In this document: one piece after another, positions 17,427-26,428 of the stretch
How the letters are laid out: each line of letters begins with the position of its first letter
Numbering within the stretch: position 1 is the first letter of the stretch
NCBI RefSeq assembly: GCF_003248355.1
Contig: NZ_QKWY01000001.1
Span: 702,001 to 766,000 of the forward strand
Source of the DNA: Streptomyces sp. AC1-42W
GTDB lineage: Bacteria > Actinomycetota > Actinomycetes > Streptomycetales > Streptomycetaceae
Length of the DNA stretch: 64,000 nucleotides
Direction: 5' to 3'
Notes under the pieces: generated by a model
What the model was told of the DNA's origin: nothing
The model's database searches: none
What the model saw: the letters and a program-made list of their open reading frames with translations, nothing else
Position numbers and translations under genes: made by a program

Positions 17427-18188
17427 GTGATCACCCTCGCCGCCGCCATGCAGAACGAAACGGTCCTCAACGGGGCCCTGCTGGTCGCCCTGCCGATCGC
17501 CCTGCTCGGCGGACTCGTCTCGTTCTTCTCGCCCTGCGTCCTGCCCCTGGTCCCCGGCTATCTGAGCTACGTCACCGGGGTCAGCGGCGCCGACCTGGCC
17601 GAGGCCCGGCGCGGCCGGATGGTCGCCGGGGCCGCGCTCTTCGTCGCCGGGTTCACCGCCGTGTTCGTCTCCGGCGGCGCCCTCTTCGGCTACTTCGGCG
17701 ACACCCTCCAGGCGAACAGCGGACCGCTCACCAAGGTCCTCGGCGTGCTGATGGTCCTGATGGGCGTCTTCTTCATGGGCCTGATGCCCTGGATGACCCA
17801 GCGCGAGTTCCGCATCCACCGCAAGCCGGTCACCGGCCTGGTCGGCGCCCCGCTGCTCGGCGCCCTCTTCGGCATCGGCTGGACCCCGTGCCTGGGGCCC
17901 ACGCTCAGCTCGGTGTCCATGCTCGCCATGGAGCAGGGCACCGCCGGGCGCGGCGCCGTACTGACCGTCGCCTACTGCATGGGCCTGGGCATCCCCTTCG
18001 TGCTCGCCGCCGTCGCCTTCCGCAAGGCGCTCGGCGCGTTCGGCTGGGTCAAGCGCCACTACGCGTGGGTCATGCGCATCGGCGGCGGCATGATGATCGT
18101 GACCGGGCTGCTTCTGCTGACCGGTGTGTGGAGCAGCATGATGCAGGATCTGCAGGGCTGGTCGGCCGACTTCCAGGTGGGGATCTGA
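17427..18188 (+). CDS. ccdA: CcdA thiol-disulfide transporter
   Basis: This 253-aa membrane protein passes electrons from cytoplasmic thioredoxin to ResA. Its two redox cysteines are in SFFSPCVLPLVPGY and GIGWTPCLGPTLS, the hallmark of CcdA/DsbD-beta proteins, with six hydrophobic segments. It starts with GTG. It lies in the cytochrome c maturation operon. Confidence 0.95.
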   Translation: MITLAAAMQNETVLNGALLVALPIALLGGLVSFFSPCVLPLVPGYLSYVTGVSGADLAEARRGRMVAGAALFVAGFTAVFVSGGALFGYFGDTLQANSGPLTKVLGVLMVLMGVFFMGLMPWMTQREFRIHRKPVTGLVGAPLLGALFGIGWTPCLGPTLSSVSMLAMEQGTAGRGAVLTVAYCMGLGIPFVLAAVAFRKALGAFGWVKRHYAWVMRIGGGMMIVTGLLLLTGVWSSMMQDLQGWSADFQVGI

Positions 18189-18194
18189 GTACCA

Positions 18195-19916
18195 ATGAGC
18201 AACACCACGTCCAACCCCTCCCAGGAGCGGGACCGGGAGAACGCCGCTGAGCTGGGCGCCGCCGGTTCCCAGCTCTCCACCGCCCCCCGCGAGGAGGCCC
18301 TCGCCAACCTGCCCGCCATGGGCGTCGTCGGCTGGGCGCGCTGGTTCTGGCGCCAGCTCACCTCCATGCGGGTCGCGCTGATCCTGCTCTTCCTGCTCTC
18401 CCTCGGCGCCATCCCCGGCTCGCTGATCCCGCAGAACAGCGTGGACGAGATGAAGGTGCAGACCTTCAAGGACGCGCACACCGTCGTCACGCCGATCTAC
18501 GAGAAGCTCCAGTTCTTCGACGTCTACAGCTCGGTGTGGTTCTCCGCGATCTACCTCCTGCTGTTCATCTCGCTCATCGGCTGCATCGTCCCGCGCACCG
18601 CCACCTTCGTCGGCCAGCTCACCAGCCGCCCGCCGGGCGCCCCCAAGCGCCTCACCCGGCTGCCCGCGTACACCACTTGGCGCACCGAGGCGACCCCCGA
18701 TGAGGTCCGCGAGGCCGCGCTCGCCGTCGTCCGCAAGCGCCGCTACCGGGCCCATGTCGCCGGGGACGCCGTCGCCGCCGAGAAGGGCTATCTGCGCGAG
18801 GCCGGCAACCTGGTCTTCCACGTCGCGCTCATCGTGATGCTCATCGCCTTCGCCTGGGGCCAGCTCTTCAAGTCCGAGGGCGCCAAGCTCGTCGTCGAGG
18901 GCGACGGCTTCGCCAACACGATCACCCAGTACGACGACTTCAAGTCCGGCACGCTCTTCGACAACGACGAGCTGACCCCGTTCAGCTTCGTCCTGGACGA
19001 CTTCATCGGTACGTACGAACGCAGCGGACCGCAGGTCGGCACCCCGCGCACGTACGAGGCGCACGTGACGTTCTCGGACGGGGCGTACGGCAAGCCGCAG
19101 AAGAAGGTCATCAAGGTCAACGAGCCCCTCGACGTCGACGGCACCAAGGTCTACCTCAACGCCCACGGCTACGCGCCCGTCATCTCCGTCAAGGACGGCC
19201 GGGGCAAGGAGGTCTTCAAGGCGGCCGTCCCGCTGCTGCCCATCGACAACAACGTCACCTCCAGCGGCGCCATCAAGGTGCTGGACGGCTACCGCGACAA
19301 GGACGGCAAGAAGGAGCAGCTGGGCTTCCAGGCGTTCTTCGTGCCGACCTTCGCCGGCAAGGGCAAGGGCACCATGTGGTCGCAGTTCCCGGCCGCCGAC
19401 TTCCCCGTTCTCGCGCTGAACGGCTACCACGGTTCGCTCGGCGTGGACTCCGGCATCGCGCAGAACGTGTACCAGCTCGACACGTCCAAGATGAAGGAGT
19501 TCAAGGACGCCAAGGGCGAGAAGCTCAAGCAGCGCCTCCTCGTCGGCGAGACGATGGAGCTGCCCGACGGCGCGGGCTCCATCACCTTCGAGGGCCTCCA
19601 GGAGTGGGCGAGCTTCCAGATCTCCAAGCAGCCCGCCAGCGGCTGGGCGCTCACCGGCTCCGTCGCCGCCATCGCCGGCCTGGCCGGCTCCCTCTTCATC
19701 CAGCGCCGACGCGTCTGGGTGCGGGCCGTACGCGGCGACGACGGGATCACCGTCGTCGAGATGGCCGGACTCGGCCGCAGCGAGTCCGCGAAGCTTCCCG
19801 AGGAGCTGGCCGACCTCGCGGTCATGCTCAACGCCGAGGCGCCCACCGCGCCCGGCACCGACAGCGACGTCGCCGAGGCGTCCTCCGTAGAACCCGCCGA
19901 AGGGGCTGAGAAGTGA
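18195..19916 (+). CDS. resB: ResB/Ccs1 cytochrome c biogenesis protein
   Basis: This 573-aa protein is half of the System II haem exporter/haem lyase. It has an N-terminal cytoplasmic tail, membrane segments around MRVALILLFLLSLGAIPGSL and VWFSAIYLLLFISLIGC, a long extracytoplasmic domain and a C-terminal membrane segment. The gene overlaps ccsA by GTGA. Confidence 0.94.
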   Translation: MSNTTSNPSQERDRENAAELGAAGSQLSTAPREEALANLPAMGVVGWARWFWRQLTSMRVALILLFLLSLGAIPGSLIPQNSVDEMKVQTFKDAHTVVTPIYEKLQFFDVYSSVWFSAIYLLLFISLIGCIVPRTATFVGQLTSRPPGAPKRLTRLPAYTTWRTEATPDEVREAALAVVRKRRYRAHVAGDAVAAEKGYLREAGNLVFHVALIVMLIAFAWGQLFKSEGAKLVVEGDGFANTITQYDDFKSGTLFDNDELTPFSFVLDDFIGTYERSGPQVGTPRTYEAHVTFSDGAYGKPQKKVIKVNEPLDVDGTKVYLNAHGYAPVISVKDGRGKEVFKAAVPLLPIDNNVTSSGAIKVLDGYRDKDGKKEQLGFQAFFVPTFAGKGKGTMWSQFPAADFPVLALNGYHGSLGVDSGIAQNVYQLDTSKMKEFKDAKGEKLKQRLLVGETMELPDGAGSITFEGLQEWASFQISKQPASGWALTGSVAAIAGLAGSLFIQRRRVWVRAVRGDDGITVVEMAGLGRSESAKLPEELADLAVMLNAEAPTAPGTDSDVAEASSVEPAEGAEK

Positions 19917-21001
19917 ATCTCGCCGCCGCAACCAACGAGAACCTGGCACACACCAGCAATGTGCTGATCTATTCCTCGATGGCCGTCTACACGCTGGCCT
20001 TCCTCGCGTACATCGCGGAGTGGGTGTTCGGCAGCCGCAGCAAGGTCGGCCGCACCGCCGCCGCGCTCACCACCGAGGAAGCCGCCGCCGCGGCCGGCCC
20101 GGCGCGGGTCCAGGCCGCCGCCAAGGGCGGGAGCACCGCCGTACTGGAGCGGCCGAAGGTCGTCACCCGCGCCGCGGCCGGATCGCGTGACGTGCCGGAC
20201 GGCCCCGGCGCCGCCGGCGGCACGTTCAAGGGCGACCTCTACGGGCGGATCGCGGTCTCGCTGACGGTGCTGGCGTTCCTCGTGCAGGCGGCCGGCGTCG
20301 TCGCCCGCGCGATGTCCGTGCGGCGCGCGCCCTGGGGCAACATGTACGAGTTCTCCATCACCTTCTCCACGGTGGCGGTCGGCACGTACCTCACCCTGCT
20401 GGTGCTGAAGAAGAACGTCCGCTGGATGGGTCTGGTGCTGGTCACCACCGTCCTGCTGGACCTCGGCATCGCCACCACCTGGCTCTACACCGACAGCGAC
20501 CAGCTGGTGCCCGCGCTGCACTCGTACTGGCTGTGGATTCACGTCTCCACCGCCATCACCTGCGGCGCCGTCTTCTACATCGGCGCCGTCGGCACGCTGC
20601 TCTACCTCTTCCGCGACAGCTACGAGAACAAGCTCGCGAGCGGCGGGGAGCCCAGCGCCTTCGCGCGGTCCGTGCTGTCCCGGCTGCCCGCCGCGTCCAG
20701 CCTCGACAAGTTCTCGTACCGGATCAACGCCGCCGTCTTCCCGCTGTGGACGTTCACGATCATCGCGGGCGCGATCTGGGCGGGCGACGCCTGGGGCCGC
20801 TACTGGGGCTGGGACCCCAAGGAGGTCTGGTCCTTCATCACCTGGGTCGCCTACGCCGCCTATCTGCACGCCCGCGCCACGGCCGGCTGGAAGGGCCGCA
20901 AGGCCGCCTACCTGGCCCTGATCGCCTTCGGCTGCTGGCTGTTCAACTACTACGGCGTCAACATCTTCGTCACCGGCAAGCACTCCTACGCCGGCGTCTG
21001 A
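19913..21001 (+). CDS. ccsA: CcsA/ResC cytochrome c haem-handling protein
   Basis: This 362-aa polytopic protein is the partner of ResB. It carries the tryptophan-rich haem-binding WWD motif (WGRYWGWDPKEVWSFITW) and conserved membrane His residues. The GTG start overlaps the resB stop. It closes the operon and is followed by a strong hairpin. The only oddity is an Ala-rich insertion after the first helix. Confidence 0.95.
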   Translation: MNLAAATNENLAHTSNVLIYSSMAVYTLAFLAYIAEWVFGSRSKVGRTAAALTTEEAAAAAGPARVQAAAKGGSTAVLERPKVVTRAAAGSRDVPDGPGAAGGTFKGDLYGRIAVSLTVLAFLVQAAGVVARAMSVRRAPWGNMYEFSITFSTVAVGTYLTLLVLKKNVRWMGLVLVTTVLLDLGIATTWLYTDSDQLVPALHSYWLWIHVSTAITCGAVFYIGAVGTLLYLFRDSYENKLASGGEPSAFARSVLSRLPAASSLDKFSYRINAAVFPLWTFTIIAGAIWAGDAWGRYWGWDPKEVWSFITWVAYAAYLHARATAGWKGRKAAYLALIAFGCWLFNYYGVNIFVTGKHSYAGV

Positions 21002-21008
21002 CCCCCGC

Positions 21009-21064
21009 CCTGTACGCCGACTGCCCGCCACCGGACCTCCGGTGGCGGGCAGTCGGCGTACAGG
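21009..21064. terminator. Perfect 26-bp bidirectional terminator hairpin
   Basis: Bases 21009-21034 are exactly complementary to 21039-21064, with a 4-base loop (acct). It sits between the convergent ccsA and PLDc_N genes and can serve both. Confidence 0.9.
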
Positions 21065-21073
21065 GGGCAGGCG

Positions 21074-21457
21074 CTACGAGGCGTCGCTGTCGTTCTCGCG
21101 GCGCTTCAGCTCCTCCTCGCGGCGGCGCAGGTCCGCCTCCCAGTCCTTGAGCAGCGCCTCGTCCTTCTCGTTCTCCTTCTTGAGGGAGTTCAGGAAGTCC
21201 GGGTTGTCGTCCGGCGCCACCCACCGCTGACGGTGGTTGCGGTGCCACTCGGAGGGCGTACGGCCCCCGCCGGGCGCGTGGCGTACCTTGCCGGCGGCCA
21301 GCCAGACGATCGGGCCGACGACCCAGAACAGCAGGATGATGAACACCCAGGCGATCTTGGGCAGGTGCTTGGCCTCGTCCTCGGGGGTGTTGAGGCAGTC
21401 GATGAACGCGAAGATCGTCAGCGCCAGCGGCAGAAGGTAGATCAGTGCCCGGAGCAT
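21074..21457 (-). CDS. PLD-nuclease N-terminal (PLDc_N) membrane protein
   Basis: This 127-aa protein starts MLRALIYLLPLALTIFAFID and has a second hydrophobic helix AWVFIILLFWVVGPIVWLA, the two-helix PLDc_N module. A charged coiled-coil tail (EADLRRREEELKRREND) follows. There is no phospholipase domain, so it is a short membrane protein of unknown role. The ATG at 21457 is preferred over an upstream in-frame ATG because the first helix then begins at once. Confidence 0.85.
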   Translation of the reverse strand: MLRALIYLLPLALTIFAFIDCLNTPEDEAKHLPKIAWVFIILLFWVVGPIVWLAAGKVRHAPGGGRTPSEWHRNHRQRWVAPDDNPDFLNSLKKENEKDEALLKDWEADLRRREEELKRRENDSDAS

Positions 21458-21744
21458 CGTGGAAAGGTCCCCCAGCGGAGATTCGGCGGGGCAGCGCACC
21501 GCCCCGGTGACGCGCCCAGGGTAACCGGTGGCCCGGACCGGGCCACCGCCGCGGACGGTTCTCCCCCTTCTCTGTGAAAAGCCGCATAGCGGATCACCGC
21601 GTGAGAATCACCACAAGATCATAAGTTCAGGGTGATGAGCGGCATGTGGTTGATTGGGCGGCGCGGTCCGCAGTCTGCGACCGCCCAGTTCAGCCGTTCC
21701 CCGGTGTCCCGTCCCGATGGAACCCTTGAGTAAAGGATCGCGTC

Positions 21745-22554
21745 GTGGACGCCACGGTGACCGACTTCCACTACGGCGCGGTGACGCCCGTCGCCGCCTA
21801 TCTGATGGCCTGCCTGGGGTCCGCGCTCGGACTGCGCTGCACCGTGCGGTCCCTGGTCCGCAGGGATCAGGGAAAGATGAACGGCTGGCTCTCGCTGGCC
21901 GCCGTCTCGCTCGGCTGCGGCATCTGGACCATGCACTTCATCGCGATGATGGGCTTCCGGGCCGAGGGCTCGGACATCTCGTACGACACCGGTCTCACCG
22001 TGCTGAGCCTCGTCGTCGCCATCGTGGTCACCGCCGTGGGCGTCTTCCTCGTCGGCCACCGGGGCTCGCGGCCCAAGGTCCTGACGGCGGCCGGGGTGTT
22101 CATGGGCCTCGGCGTGGCCGGCATGCACTACATCGGCATGGCCGCCATGCGGGTGCACGGCACCATGGAGTACTCCGTGCCGACCGTCGCGCTGTCCGTG
22201 CTCATCGCCGTGGCCGCCGCCACCGCGGCCCTGTGGGCGGCGGTCTCCATCCGCGGCCTGTGGGCCAGCCTCGGGGCCAGCGTCGTCATGGGCATCGCCG
22301 TCACCGGGATGCACTACACCGGCATGGCCGCCGTGAGTGTCCACGTGGATGCCTCGGTGTCCAGCACCCAGTCCTCGATCGACCAGCTCGCCTTCCTGCT
22401 CACCATGGTGGCCGGTCCGTTCGTGATGCTCGTCGTCGCGGCGACCATCGTCATGTTCGACCCGGACCTGGTCCTCGGCGAGGACCGGGCCCCCGCGCTC
22501 GCCGCCGACCGCCTCGCGGGCCCGGCCACCGGTGGCTCGCGACCGGTGGGATGA
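21745..22554 (+). CDS. MHYT-domain integral membrane sensor
   Basis: This 269-aa protein is seven hydrophobic helices with repeated MHYT signatures: IWTMHFIAMM, GVAGMHYIGMAAM and VTGMHYTGMAAV. MHYT domains are thought to bind metal (copper) and sense oxygen, CO or NO. No output domain is fused, so it is a stand-alone version. It starts with GTG. It lies just upstream of the menaquinone genes but with independent-looking spacing. Confidence 0.9.
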   Translation: MDATVTDFHYGAVTPVAAYLMACLGSALGLRCTVRSLVRRDQGKMNGWLSLAAVSLGCGIWTMHFIAMMGFRAEGSDISYDTGLTVLSLVVAIVVTAVGVFLVGHRGSRPKVLTAAGVFMGLGVAGMHYIGMAAMRVHGTMEYSVPTVALSVLIAVAAATAALWAAVSIRGLWASLGASVVMGIAVTGMHYTGMAAVSVHVDASVSSTQSSIDQLAFLLTMVAGPFVMLVVAATIVMFDPDLVLGEDRAPALAADRLAGPATGGSRPVG

Positions 22555-22567
22555 CAGACTGGGCGCC

Positions 22568-24025
22568 ATGGCTTACGACGATCTTCGTTCCCTCCTCCGG
22601 GCCCTGGAGCGCGAGGGCGAGCTCAAGCGCATCAAGGCCGAGGTCGACCCCCACCTGGAGATCGGCGAGATCGTCGACCGGGTGAACAAGGCCGGCGGCC
22701 CCGCGCTGCTCTTCGAGAACGTCAAGGGCTCCTCCATGCCCCTGGCCATGAACGTCTTCGGCACCGACAAGCGGCTGCTCAAGGCGCTCGGGCTCACGTC
22801 CTACGCCGAGATCGGCGAGAAGATCGGCGGGCTGCTCCGGCCCGAACTCCCGCAGGGCTTCGTCGGCGTCCGGGAGGCGTTCGGCAAGCTCGGCTCGATG
22901 GTCCACGTACCGCCGAAGAAGGTGAAGGGCGAGAACGCCCCCGTCCAGGAGGTCGTCCTCACCGGCGACGACGTCGACCTGGACCGGCTGCCCGCGCTGT
23001 TCACCTGGCCCAAGGACGGCGGCTCCTTCTTCAACCTGGGCCTCACCCACACCAAGCACCCGGAGACCGGCGTCCGCAACCTCGGGCTCTACCGGCTCCA
23101 GCGCCACGACCGGCGCACCATCGGGATGCACTGGCAGATCCACAAGGACAGCCGCAACCACTACCAGGTCGCCGCCCGGCGCGGGGAACGGCTGCCCGTC
23201 GCCGTCGCGTTCGGCGCGCCGCCCGCCGTCACCTACGCCTCCACCGCGCCGCTGCCCGAGGAGATCGACGAGTACCTGTTCGCCGGGTTCCTCCAGGGCA
23301 AGCGGATCGAGATGGTGGACTGCAAGACCGTGCCGCTCCAGGTCCCGGCCAACGCCGAGGTCGTCATCGAGGGCTGGCTGGAGCCCGGCACGATGCTGCC
23401 CGAGGGCCCGTTCGGCGACCACACCGGCTTCTACACCCCGCAGGAACCGTTCCCCGCGCTGACCATCGACTGCGTGACCATGCGCAAGCGGCCGCTGCTC
23501 CAGTCGATCGTGGTGGGCCGGCCGCCGACCGAGGACGGGCCGCTGGGCCGGGCCACCGAGCGGTTCTTCCTGCCGCTCCTCAAGATCATCGTCCCGGACA
23601 TCGTGGACTACCACCTGCCGGAGGCGGGCGGCTTCCACAACTGCGCGATCGTCTCGATCGACAAGAAGTACCCCAAGCACGCGCAGAAGGTGATGAGCGC
23701 CATCTGGGGCGCGCACATGATGTCGCTGACGAAGCTGATCGTCGTCGTGGACTCCGACTGCGACGTCCACGATCTGCACGAGGTGGCCTGGCGGGCGCTG
23801 GGCAACACGGACTACGCGCGCGACCTGACGGTCGCCGAGGGCCCCGTCGACCACCTGGACCACGCCTCGTACCAGCAGTTCTGGGGCGGCAAGGCCGGCA
23901 TCGACGCGACGAGGAAGTGGCCCGAGGAGGGCTACACGCGCGACGGGGGCTGGCCGGACATGGTCGAGTCGGACCCGGAGACGGCGACGCTGGTCGACCG
24001 CCGGTGGAAGGAGTACGGGCTGTGA
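22568..24025 (+). CDS. mqnL: UbiD-family decarboxylase of menaquinone biosynthesis
   Basis: This 485-aa prenylated-FMN-dependent decarboxylase has the UbiD core residues visible in EGPFGDHTGFY and the C-terminal region FHNCAIVSIDKKYPKHAQKV. It overlaps the UbiA gene by GTGA and is followed by UbiX, the enzyme that makes its cofactor. With mqnE nearby, the role is decarboxylation of the prenylated naphthoate in the futalosine pathway. The symbol follows the Streptomyces usage I recall. Confidence 0.88.
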   Translation: MAYDDLRSLLRALEREGELKRIKAEVDPHLEIGEIVDRVNKAGGPALLFENVKGSSMPLAMNVFGTDKRLLKALGLTSYAEIGEKIGGLLRPELPQGFVGVREAFGKLGSMVHVPPKKVKGENAPVQEVVLTGDDVDLDRLPALFTWPKDGGSFFNLGLTHTKHPETGVRNLGLYRLQRHDRRTIGMHWQIHKDSRNHYQVAARRGERLPVAVAFGAPPAVTYASTAPLPEEIDEYLFAGFLQGKRIEMVDCKTVPLQVPANAEVVIEGWLEPGTMLPEGPFGDHTGFYTPQEPFPALTIDCVTMRKRPLLQSIVVGRPPTEDGPLGRATERFFLPLLKIIVPDIVDYHLPEAGGFHNCAIVSIDKKYPKHAQKVMSAIWGAHMMSLTKLIVVVDSDCDVHDLHEVAWRALGNTDYARDLTVAEGPVDHLDHASYQQFWGGKAGIDATRKWPEEGYTRDGGWPDMVESDPETATLVDRRWKEYGL

Positions 24026-24939
24026 GCGCGGCCGAAGCGGCCCTCGGTTCGGGGCCTGCGCAGCCGAGCGGCAAGGTGAGGGCCTTTCTGCGGTTCGTCA
24101 TGATCGAGCACTCCGTCTTCGCGCTGCCCTTCGCCTACATCGCCGCCCTGACCGCGATGTTCCAGCTCGACGAGCACGTCCACTGGGGCACGCTGCTGCT
24201 GGTCACGCCGGCGATGGTCGGGCTGCGGACGTTCGCGATGGCGGCGAACCGGATCATCGACCGCGAGATCGACGCCCGTAATCCGCGTACGGCCGGCCGC
24301 GAGCTGGTCACCGGCGCGGTGTCGGTGAAGTCGGCGTGGACGGGGGCGCTCGTCGCGCTCGTGGTGTTCCTCGGGGCGGCGGCCCTGCTGAACCCGCTCT
24401 GTCTGGCGCTGGCGCCCGTCGCGGTGGTCCCGATGGTGGTCTACCCGTACGGCAAGCGGTTCACGAACTTCCCGCACGCGATCCTGGGGCTCGCCCAGGC
24501 CATCGGGCCGATCGGGGCCTGGCTGGCGGTGACGGGCAGCTGGTCGTGGGACGCGGTGATCCTGGGGCTCGCGGTCGGCATCTGGATCGGCGGCTTCGAC
24601 CTGATCTTCGCCTGCCAGGACGTGCGGGCCGACCGGGCGCACGGGGTGCTGTCCTTCCCGGCGCGCTTCGGCATCCCGGCCGCGCTGTGGGGCGCGCGGG
24701 TCTGTCACGCGGTGACGACGGCCCTGCTGGTGTGGTTCGGGCTGGCCACGGACGCGCAGGCGTTCTACTGGATCGGCATGGCGGTCGTCGCGGTGGCCTT
24801 CGTGTACGAGCACCGCGTGGTGCGGCCGCACGACCTGTCCCGGCTGAACCGGGCGTTCTTCTCGGTCAACGGCTTCATCGGCATCGCGCTGTTCGTGTGC
24901 GCGCTGCTGGACCTGGTGGTGCGCGGGCTCACCGTGTGA
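24022..24939 (+). CDS. mqnP: UbiA-family prenyltransferase of menaquinone biosynthesis
   Basis: This 305-aa polytopic membrane enzyme attaches the polyprenyl tail to the dihydroxy-naphthoate ring. Both Asp-rich motifs are present: NRIIDREIDARNPRT and DVRADRAHG. The GTG start overlaps the upstream UbiD stop. The operon context (UbiD, UbiA, UbiX) and mqnE favour the futalosine menaquinone route over ubiquinone, which Streptomyces lacks. Confidence 0.9.
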   Translation: MSAAEAALGSGPAQPSGKVRAFLRFVMIEHSVFALPFAYIAALTAMFQLDEHVHWGTLLLVTPAMVGLRTFAMAANRIIDREIDARNPRTAGRELVTGAVSVKSAWTGALVALVVFLGAAALLNPLCLALAPVAVVPMVVYPYGKRFTNFPHAILGLAQAIGPIGAWLAVTGSWSWDAVILGLAVGIWIGGFDLIFACQDVRADRAHGVLSFPARFGIPAALWGARVCHAVTTALLVWFGLATDAQAFYWIGMAVVAVAFVYEHRVVRPHDLSRLNRAFFSVNGFIGIALFVCALLDLVVRGLTV

Positions 24940-24962
24940 GCGGTGCCGGATAGCCTGGTGGT

Positions 24963-25646
24963 GTGGATTCCGGGTCTTCAGTGAGTCAGTCGCCGCGTTC
25001 GCCTTGGATTGTCGGGGTTTCCGGCGCTTCGGGCACCCCTTTCGCGGCCTCGGTGCTGCGGGGGCTGCTGGCGGCGGGGGAGAGCGTCGATCTGGTGGTG
25101 AGCCGGGCCTCGCGGCTCACGCTCCTGGACGAGACCGGGATCGCCTACCGGGACGCGCACTGGCGCGAGGACCTGGCGGCCTGGCTGGCGCGGGGCGCGG
25201 ACGGCAAGCCGCACACCTTCGACGTGGACGTGTCCGGCGTACGCCACTGGGCGGCCGGTGATCTGGCCGCGGGGCCGTCCTCCGGGTCGTACCCGGCCAA
25301 GGGGATGCTGATCGTGCCGGCGTCCACGGCGTGCGTGGCGGGGGTGGCGCTCGGGCTGTCGAAGGACCTGTTGCAGCGGGCCGCGGGCGTGACGCTCAAG
25401 GAGCGGCGGAAGCTGGTGGTCGCGGTGCGCGAGACGCCGTTGAGCGGGGCGACGCTGAAGCAGCTGGTGGCCCTGGACGAGGCGGGCGCGGTCGTGCTGC
25501 CCGCCTCGCCGGGCTTCTACGCGGGGGCGACGCACATCCAGGATCTGGTGGACTTCGTCGCCGGGCGGGTGCTGGACGCGGCAGGGGTGCCGCACCGGCT
25601 GTACCGCCGCTGGGAGGGGGAGCTCGGTGGTGGCTCCGGTGGCTGA
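24963..25646 (+). CDS. mqnM: UbiX-family flavin prenyltransferase
   Basis: This 227-aa enzyme makes prenylated FMN, the UbiD cofactor. It has the flavin-binding VGVSGASGTPFA motif at the start, PASTACVAGVALGLSKDLLQ and the KERRKLVVAVRETPLS segment. It is third in the UbiD-UbiA-UbiX run, 23 bases after UbiA. Confidence 0.92.
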   Translation: MDSGSSVSQSPRSPWIVGVSGASGTPFAASVLRGLLAAGESVDLVVSRASRLTLLDETGIAYRDAHWREDLAAWLARGADGKPHTFDVDVSGVRHWAAGDLAAGPSSGSYPAKGMLIVPASTACVAGVALGLSKDLLQRAAGVTLKERRKLVVAVRETPLSGATLKQLVALDEAGAVVLPASPGFYAGATHIQDLVDFVAGRVLDAAGVPHRLYRRWEGELGGGSGG

Positions 25647-25656
25647 TCCGGCCGGG

Positions 25657-25794
25657 TCAGCGCTTCTTGCCGGCGCGGCGCGGGCCGCGGGCCCGGTCGA
25701 GCCGGAGGGCGGCGGCGGGGTGGTGGGCACGCGAGCGGTTGGCCAGGTCCTGAAGCTCGCGCATCCGGGCGTAGGCCATCTCGATCGTGTACAC
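25657..25794 (-). CDS. Small conserved hypothetical protein (45 aa)
   Basis: A GTG at 25794, ten bases after AGGAG, starts a 45-aa frame (VYTIEMAYARMRELQDLANR...) ending in a basic tail GPRRAGKKR. It is predicted to be soluble, helical and very basic. It is convergent with UbiX and divergent from the Lrp/AsnC gene. I believe a similar small protein recurs at this locus in Streptomyces. Its function is unknown. Confidence 0.6.
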   Translation of the reverse strand: MYTIEMAYARMRELQDLANRSRAHHPAAALRLDRARGPRRAGKKR

Positions 25795-25926
25795 GGGGCA
25801 GTCACTCCTGAAGATTCGTAAGCGGTTTTTGATTGTGCGAGAAGATTTGCAGGCTCTAATGCCTGCACACCTTAGATTCTACACGTAGACTTGCGGTACT
25901 GCTGAACAATGGAAGGTTTCAGTCAC

Positions 25927-26382
25927 ATGGACGCGGTGGACAGGCAGCTCATCCAGGCCCTCCGGGAGAACGGCAGGGCCTCGTACGCCGAGCTGGGACG
26001 GCTCGTGGGGCTCTCCGGGCCCAGCGTCACCGACCGCATCAACCGGCTGGAATCCGCCGGGGTCATCACCGGCTACCGCGCCACCGTGGACGCCACCTCG
26101 CTCGGTCTCGGGGTCACCGCGCTGATCGGCATCTCGCTCTCCGACGACGCCGACCACGAGGACGTGGCGCACCGCCTCAAGGACCTCGCGGAGATCGAGG
26201 ACGCCTGGTTCATCGCGGGCGACGACTCCTACATGCTCAAGGTGCGCGTCGGCGACGTGGACGGCCTGGAGCGGACCATCCGCCGCCTGAGCAGCACCAA
26301 GGGCGTCTCGCGCACCCGTACCACCATCGTGCTCTCCACCAAGTGGGAGAACCGGGTCGGAGAGCTGCCCGAGCCCGCCTAG
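25927..26382 (+). CDS. Lrp/AsnC-family regulator
   Basis: This 151-aa protein has an N-terminal winged helix (MDAVDRQLIQALRENGRASY, then LVGLSGPSVTDRINRLESAG) and the C-terminal RAM ligand domain with GDDSYMLKV. The ATG at 25927 gives the family-standard start; one upstream at 25909 is less likely. It lies between the menaquinone decarboxylation genes and mqnE, so it may control them. This is inference from position. Confidence 0.9.
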   Translation: MDAVDRQLIQALRENGRASYAELGRLVGLSGPSVTDRINRLESAGVITGYRATVDATSLGLGVTALIGISLSDDADHEDVAHRLKDLAEIEDAWFIAGDDSYMLKVRVGDVDGLERTIRRLSSTKGVSRTRTTIVLSTKWENRVGELPEPA

Positions 26383-26428
26383 GCGTACGGTGGGGCGGGT
26401 CCGGTACGGAAGACATGGAGGCGCACTG

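Noticed and set aside
17325..19949. Long minus-strand open frame covering resA-ccdA-resB
   Set aside because: It is antisense to three recognisable genes and has low-complexity composition; a high-GC shadow.
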